From assembly GCA_902786615.1 (NCBI GenBank), contig CADADE010000040.1:1-17830 (forward strand): a DNA stretch of 17,830 nt, given 5' to 3'. Made by a program: the position numbers and the translations under genes. Positions 14,663-17,830 of this stretch are shown piece by piece (within the stretch, counting starts at the first letter, position 1; each line of letters opens with the position of its first letter). The stretch comes from Oscillospiraceae bacterium (GTDB lineage Bacteria; Bacillota_A; Clostridia; Oscillospirales; Oscillospiraceae). The notes beneath the pieces were generated by a model that saw only the letters and a list, made by a program, of their open reading frames with translations, did no database searches and was not told the DNA's origin.

Positions 14663-15544
14663 TCACAGCGTCCGCTTGTTTCTGCGTATGGCAGCCATGC
14701 GATCCAGATCGCCGTGGTCGATGGTGTTTTGCAGCGCAGCCACGATCTTCTCTTTCCGTCCGAGGAAATCCGGCCCAGTGAGGTTTGCGCCGGAGATGGT
14801 GTGGTGCGTGATAAAGCTGCAATCACAGTTTAAGTTTTCCGCGAAAAGCTTCAGCTCTTCCAGCATCTCCTTTTCGGAAAGCGGTACAAACTCGCCGCAG
14901 CGTGCCTCGTCCAGCAGCGGGGTGCCGGGGAACAGCGTCAGGCCGCCCGTGCCCACAACAGTGGGATGGCACTGGCTGAAAATCTCGGCGGAGTGCAGGG
15001 CGTGCTCGCGGCTGTGCTCCCGTCCGGCCACGCCGTTGAGGAAGGTCATCCAGTAGGCGATGCCCGCCTCGTCCAGCTTGCGGGTCTGCTCCAGAATGTC
15101 GGCGGCGTGATAGCCCTTGTTGATGCGCTCCAAGGTCCAATCGTCACCGCTCTCCACACCGAGGTTTAGCTCCACCATGCCTTTTTCACGCAGGATGCGC
15201 AGCTCCTCCACGGTCTTGTTCTTCACGTTGTCCACCCGCGCGGCCATGGTCATGATCTTTACCTGGGGCAGATACTGATGCACCAGATCGCAGATGCGGT
15301 CAAGCCGGGAAAAGCTCATGCAGAAGGGGTCCGCCCCGATGAGCTGCAGCCGCCGGGCGTTGGGCGCATAAGCGGCGATTTCCTGCAAATCCTCCTCCAC
15401 CCATTCCAACGGGGACATGCGAAAGGGCACATCTTTATACATGGTGCAGAATTTACAGGCGTTGTGGGTGCAGCCCTGGCTGATCTCCAGCATGGGAGAG
15501 GGCGGCTCATAGGGGTTGCGGTACAGGGTTCCGGTATAATGCAT
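14663..15544 (-). CDS. Radical SAM protein (B12-independent, Elp3/YgiQ-like superfamily)
   Basis: This 293-residue protein starts at the ATG 15542-15544, which has AAGGAAG 8 bases upstream; a TTG two codons earlier is too close to that site. C-x4-C-x2-C (CTHNACKFC, beginning at residue 25) is the variant SAM cluster motif found in a family of short radical SAM proteins. ISQGC before it and LGVESGDD in the middle (a GxxES-type SAM-contact) support the fold. There is no second Fe-S site or B12 domain. The substrate cannot be told from the sequence; family members are often annotated only as Fe-S oxidoreductases. It is divergent from a TetR regulator that probably controls it, and a flavin oxidoreductase gene follows downstream. 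Confidence 0.87.
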   Translation of the reverse strand: MHYTGTLYRNPYEPPSPMLEISQGCTHNACKFCTMYKDVPFRMSPLEWVEEDLQEIAAYAPNARRLQLIGADPFCMSFSRLDRICDLVHQYLPQVKIMTMAARVDNVKNKTVEELRILREKGMVELNLGVESGDDWTLERINKGYHAADILEQTRKLDEAGIAYWMTFLNGVAGREHSREHALHSAEIFSQCHPTVVGTGGLTLFPGTPLLDEARCGEFVPLSEKEMLEELKLFAENLNCDCSFITHHTISGANLTGPDFLGRKEKIVAALQNTIDHGDLDRMAAIRRNKRTL

Positions 15545-15593
15545 GTTCAAAACTTCCTTTTCTGTATTCCTGCGCTTACCTTAGCAAAAAGCC

Positions 15594-15622
15594 TTGCACA
15601 TTTCCACATACAGAAGTATAAT
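15594..15622 (+). promoter_or_regulatory. Promoter of the TetR gene in the divergent intergenic region
   Basis: A perfect -10 TATAAT (15617-15622) is preceded, at 17 bases, by TTGCAC (15594-15599). The predicted start of transcription is near 15629. On the opposite strand a TATACT (15614-15619) overlaps this -10 and may serve the radical SAM gene, although its -35 is poor. Confidence 0.6.
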
Positions 15623-15656
15623 TCAGTAAGAAAACCATACAGAATTAACTTTCTGT
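15610..15656 (+). promoter_or_regulatory. TetR operator candidates: ACAGAA/TTCTGT half-sites
   Basis: ACAGAA (15639-15644) and TTCTGT (15651-15656) form a perfect inverted repeat with a 6-base centre. A further ACAGAA lies at 15610-15615, next to the -10, and pairs imperfectly (12 of 14 bases) with 15643-15656. Placement between the divergent genes and over the -10 fits autorepression by the TetR protein plus repression of the radical SAM gene. Confidence 0.5.
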
Positions 15657-15672
15657 TAGAACGGAGCGGCAT

Positions 15673-16197
15673 ATGGCGGAGCGAACCAAGCTGTGGATCG
15701 CGGCGGCGATGAAACGCCTGATGGCGAAAAAGCCTCTGGACAAAATCCGGGTAACGGAGATCTGCCGGGAGGCGGAGATCGAGCGGCCCACCTTCTATTA
15801 TCATTTTCAAGACAAGTACGATCTGGTGGCCTGGATCTTTTTCCAGGACGCCGACAGCACGGACATTCTCTCGGTGGAGTCCGCGGCGGCAGGCATGAAC
15901 AAGATGCGGCAGGAAATGCTGTTCTATCGACGGGCTTATGAGGACTCCTCCCAGAACGCGCTCTGGCAGTATATGCTGGAGTACTTTGCAGACCGGTACA
16001 CAGGGTTGGCAAAAGAAAAGCTGGGCGTCGATCTACTGGACGCCCAGACACAATACAGTATTCGCTTGTACTGCTACGGCGCGGTCGGCATGACACGGGA
16101 GTGGGTTCTGCAGGACAACATCACCCCCGCCGAAGTGATCGTGCGTATGATGTTCGCCTCCATGCCGGAGAGCCTGCGCCAGATATATTCTCTATAA
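15673..16197 (+). CDS. TetR/AcrR-family transcriptional regulator
   Basis: In this 174-residue protein the N-terminal DNA-binding domain has a canonical helix-turn-helix (about 27-46, VTEICREAEIERPTFYYHFQ) ending in the family's YYHF-x-D-K signature. The helical ligand-binding part (about 60-174) resembles the group that includes DhaS-like regulators, with the C-terminal CYGAVGMTREWVLQD pattern seen there. The length is slightly short for the family (usually 180-200). A CGGAG ribosome site lies 6 bases before the ATG. It is transcribed away from the radical SAM gene across a 128-base region holding inverted repeats, the classic layout of a regulator controlling its neighbour and itself. The inducer is unknown. 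No terminator is obvious after it. Confidence 0.9.
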   Translation: MAERTKLWIAAAMKRLMAKKPLDKIRVTEICREAEIERPTFYYHFQDKYDLVAWIFFQDADSTDILSVESAAAGMNKMRQEMLFYRRAYEDSSQNALWQYMLEYFADRYTGLAKEKLGVDLLDAQTQYSIRLYCYGAVGMTREWVLQDNITPAEVIVRMMFASMPESLRQIYSL

Positions 16198-16298
16198 AGC
16201 AGGATGGAAGATGGCTCTTATTCTCAGGAATCCATTCTTAAGGCAACACCGCACAATCCGCCTGCGGCATCTCCTGGAAAATTTGTGCCCTGATTTCG

Positions 16299-16525
16299 TC
16301 ACTTTTTCTTGAGGTACACAAAGTACATCTGCGAAATTGCCAGCAGCACGCCGCTTTTGCTGAGACCGGCTTTCTCGCCGATAGCGAGGGCGATCGGAGC
16401 CACGGTGATTACGGAGATATCAATGAATACGCCGACCGCACAGATGACCATGGTGCTGACGGTTCCGGCGAGTCCGCCGCCGCCGATGAGACCGCTCACC
16501 AGCGCGCCGAGGATCAGTTTGTTGT
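16299..16525 (-). pseudogene. Internal fragment of a GntP-family gluconate/glycerate permease
   Basis: On the minus strand NKLILGALVSGLIGGGGLAG, then TVSTMVICAVGVFIDISVITVAPIAL and AIGEKAGLSKSGVLLA, match the late membrane segments of GntP-type H+ symporters. Nothing upstream of about 16525 continues the protein (a stop is in frame immediately before), and after about 16335 the sequence departs from the family (expected IGGGKAGN region missing) and ends SQMYFVYLKKK. It lies 36 bases downstream of the glycerate kinase gene on the same strand, the usual place for the transporter of that substrate. So it appears to be a gene reduced to about 70 codons. The in-frame GTG at 16499 is probably not used. 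Confidence 0.75.
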
Positions 16526-16561
16526 TATGTTAATTATTTTATGTTTTCTTTTTTATGACAA

Positions 16562-17695
16562 TCAGACCTTCAGAAGTCGGAACACCTGCTCCACCGTATC
16601 CGCCATGTTCTTACGGGCATTGGCGGAATCCATTGCCTCCTGCAGGGTAACGACACCGCGCAGGATGGGGAAAAAGGCGTCGATGCCGTGCTTGTTGCAG
16701 GCAGCGGCATCCGGTGTTACGCAGCCGGCGAAAGCAATGACGGGCTTGCCGTACTTCTTGGCGATCTTCGCAACGCCGATGGGTGCCTTGCCCATGACGG
16801 TCTGACCGTCCAGGCGGCCTTCTCCGGTGATGACCACGTCCGCGTCTTTCACGTACTCTTCCAGCTTCGTCTCATTGAGCACGATGTTGATACCGGATTC
16901 AAGCACCGCGTTTGTGAAGCTCAGGAAGGCAAAGCCCAGACCGCCCGCCGCGCCGGTACCGGGGAATTCCGGGTCCGCCTTGGGGTTGTAGGCTGCGGCA
17001 AGCTTCGCGTAATTTCTGAGCCAGCCGTCCATCTGCAGGATCATGGAGGGGGTCGCCCCCTTCTGCGGGCCGTAGATGGCGCTGCATCCGGTCTCGCCGC
17101 AAAGAGGATTCGTCACGTCACAGGCAATGCGGAAGGAGCAGTCTTTGAGCTCTGGGATCACTTTTTCATCGGCAATGGACTTTAGCTCCTGCAGGCCCTG
17201 CGCGCCGAAGGATACCTGCCTGCCGTTTTCATCCAGCATGCCGTAGCCCAGCGCCTGGAGCATCCCCACGCCGCCGTCGTTGGTGGCGCTGCCGCCGATG
17301 CCCACGATGAAGTGGCGGCAGCCCTTGCGGATCGCGTCGCAGAGCATCTCGCCCACACCGTAGGTGGTAGTGTAAAGGGGGGTTCGCTTCTCGTCGGGGA
17401 CCATGGTGATGCCCGCCGCGGCGGACATCTCCACGATGGCGGTGACGCCGTCGGCCAGGATGCCGTACTGAGCTTCCGCCTTTTCACCGAGGGGGCCGGT
17501 GACCGTGACGGTCTGAAGCTCACCGCCCATGCCGATGGTCAGGGCCTCAACGGTGCCCTCACCGCCGTCAGCAAGGGGCCGTACCTGCACCACCGCGTCT
17601 TTGTATGCGCGCAGGATGCCTTCCCGGATGGCGTCGCCCGCCTGCAGAGAGCTGAGGCTTCCCTTGAGAGAGTCGATGGCAATGATCGCTTTCAT
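16562..17695 (-). CDS. glxK: Glycerate 2-kinase (type I glycerate kinase)
   Basis: The ATG at 17693-17695 is preferred, with AAAGGAAA 9 bases ahead; 28 extra upstream codons would run through the promoter. The resulting 377 residues match the usual length (about 375-380). Family motifs are PLADGGEGT (40-48), GIGGSATNDGGVGML (132-146), GTGAAGGLG (246-254) and TGEGRLDGQT (290-299). The enzyme phosphorylates D-glycerate with ATP, giving 2-phosphoglycerate for glycolysis, in the cytoplasm. The same protein family is named glxK or garK in other bacteria. The permease that would normally supply glycerate is represented only by a fragment downstream, so uptake must come from elsewhere or the kinase serves internal glycerate. 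It has its own promoter upstream. Confidence 0.93.
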   Translation of the reverse strand: MKAIIAIDSLKGSLSSLQAGDAIREGILRAYKDAVVQVRPLADGGEGTVEALTIGMGGELQTVTVTGPLGEKAEAQYGILADGVTAIVEMSAAAGITMVPDEKRTPLYTTTYGVGEMLCDAIRKGCRHFIVGIGGSATNDGGVGMLQALGYGMLDENGRQVSFGAQGLQELKSIADEKVIPELKDCSFRIACDVTNPLCGETGCSAIYGPQKGATPSMILQMDGWLRNYAKLAAAYNPKADPEFPGTGAAGGLGFAFLSFTNAVLESGINIVLNETKLEEYVKDADVVITGEGRLDGQTVMGKAPIGVAKIAKKYGKPVIAFAGCVTPDAAACNKHGIDAFFPILRGVVTLQEAMDSANARKNMADTVEQVFRLLKV

Positions 17696-17744
17696 GTTGC
17701 TGTTTCCTTTCGTTTTCAGTTTCGGTTTTCCTTGAGGTGATTGT

Positions 17745-17773
17745 ATTGTAGCATGAGGGTTGGCTTTTGCGAA
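17745..17773 (-). promoter_or_regulatory. Sigma-A-type promoter of the glycerate kinase gene
   Basis: On the minus strand TTCGCA (17768-17773) and TACAAT (17745-17750) are separated by 17 bases, giving a predicted transcription start near 17738 and a leader of about 43 bases. It supports the start codon at 17695, since the longer reading frame begins upstream of the promoter. Confidence 0.55.
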
Positions 17774-17787
17774 TGTCACGCAAAGCT

Positions 17788-17830
17788 GAAAAAAGCTCTT
17801 TTCTTTGTGTTAACAGCACAAAGAAAAGAG
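17788..17830 (-). terminator. Intrinsic terminator of a minus-strand gene beyond the window
   Basis: CTCTTTTCTTTGTG and CACAAAGAAAAGAG form a perfect 14-bp stem with a 7-base loop (17796-17830). On the minus strand it is followed by CTTTTTTC. The direction implies a gene just outside the right edge, transcribed leftward, that ends here, separate from the glycerate kinase unit. Confidence 0.8.

Overview
The window looks like a chromosomal segment from an anaerobic, moderately GC-rich Firmicute, most likely a gut member of the Clostridia (Oscillospirales-like). The clues are sigma-A-type promoters, AGGAGG-type ribosome sites, two [FeFe]-hydrogenase family proteins, SpoIIE-type phosphatases, secreted beta-helix/BspA-type proteins and a glycerate kinase next to a gluconate/glycerate permease remnant. 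No tRNA, rRNA or CRISPR array was seen.

Left part (1-6740, all on the minus strand). Two large secreted surface proteins share a nearly identical C-terminal module of about 230 residues, repeated at DNA level. Upstream of them is wreckage. The first ~51 codons of a third protein with the same signal peptide run directly, out of frame, into the C-terminal half of a TetR regulator, which indicates a deletion. The 1025-residue protein also seems to have lost a promoter -10 and ribosome site that the wrecked copy keeps.

Centre (6868-12001, plus strand). This is a hydrogen-sensing operon: a small [2Fe-2S] thioredoxin-fold protein, a sensory hydrogenase HydS with a PAS domain, a SpoIIE/PP2C phosphatase overlapping HydS by ATGA, and a group B [FeFe]-hydrogenase. 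It has a well-formed promoter with a palindrome at the predicted transcription start, and ends at a strong hairpin. The arrangement fits the phosphatase-linked sensory class (group C3) of [FeFe]-hydrogenases. The plausible logic is H2 sensing, PAS signalling, phosphatase output and regulation of hydrogenase or fermentation genes.

Convergent to it (12019-13722, minus strand) is a second two-gene unit: a stand-alone PAS protein whose helical tail resembles the HydS tail, overlapping a second SpoIIE phosphatase. The window therefore holds two PAS-phosphatase pairs, one with a hydrogenase sensor and one without, back to back. No cognate kinase or STAS protein is present. This is the most interesting system here.

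Right part (13823-17830). An iron-sulfur-flavoprotein-like NAD(P)H oxidoreductase and a radical SAM protein lie on the minus strand. A TetR regulator diverges from the radical SAM gene, with inverted repeats in the shared promoter. After these come an internal fragment of a GntP-type permease, a glycerate 2-kinase with its promoter, and at the window edge a terminator of a minus-strand gene lying outside.
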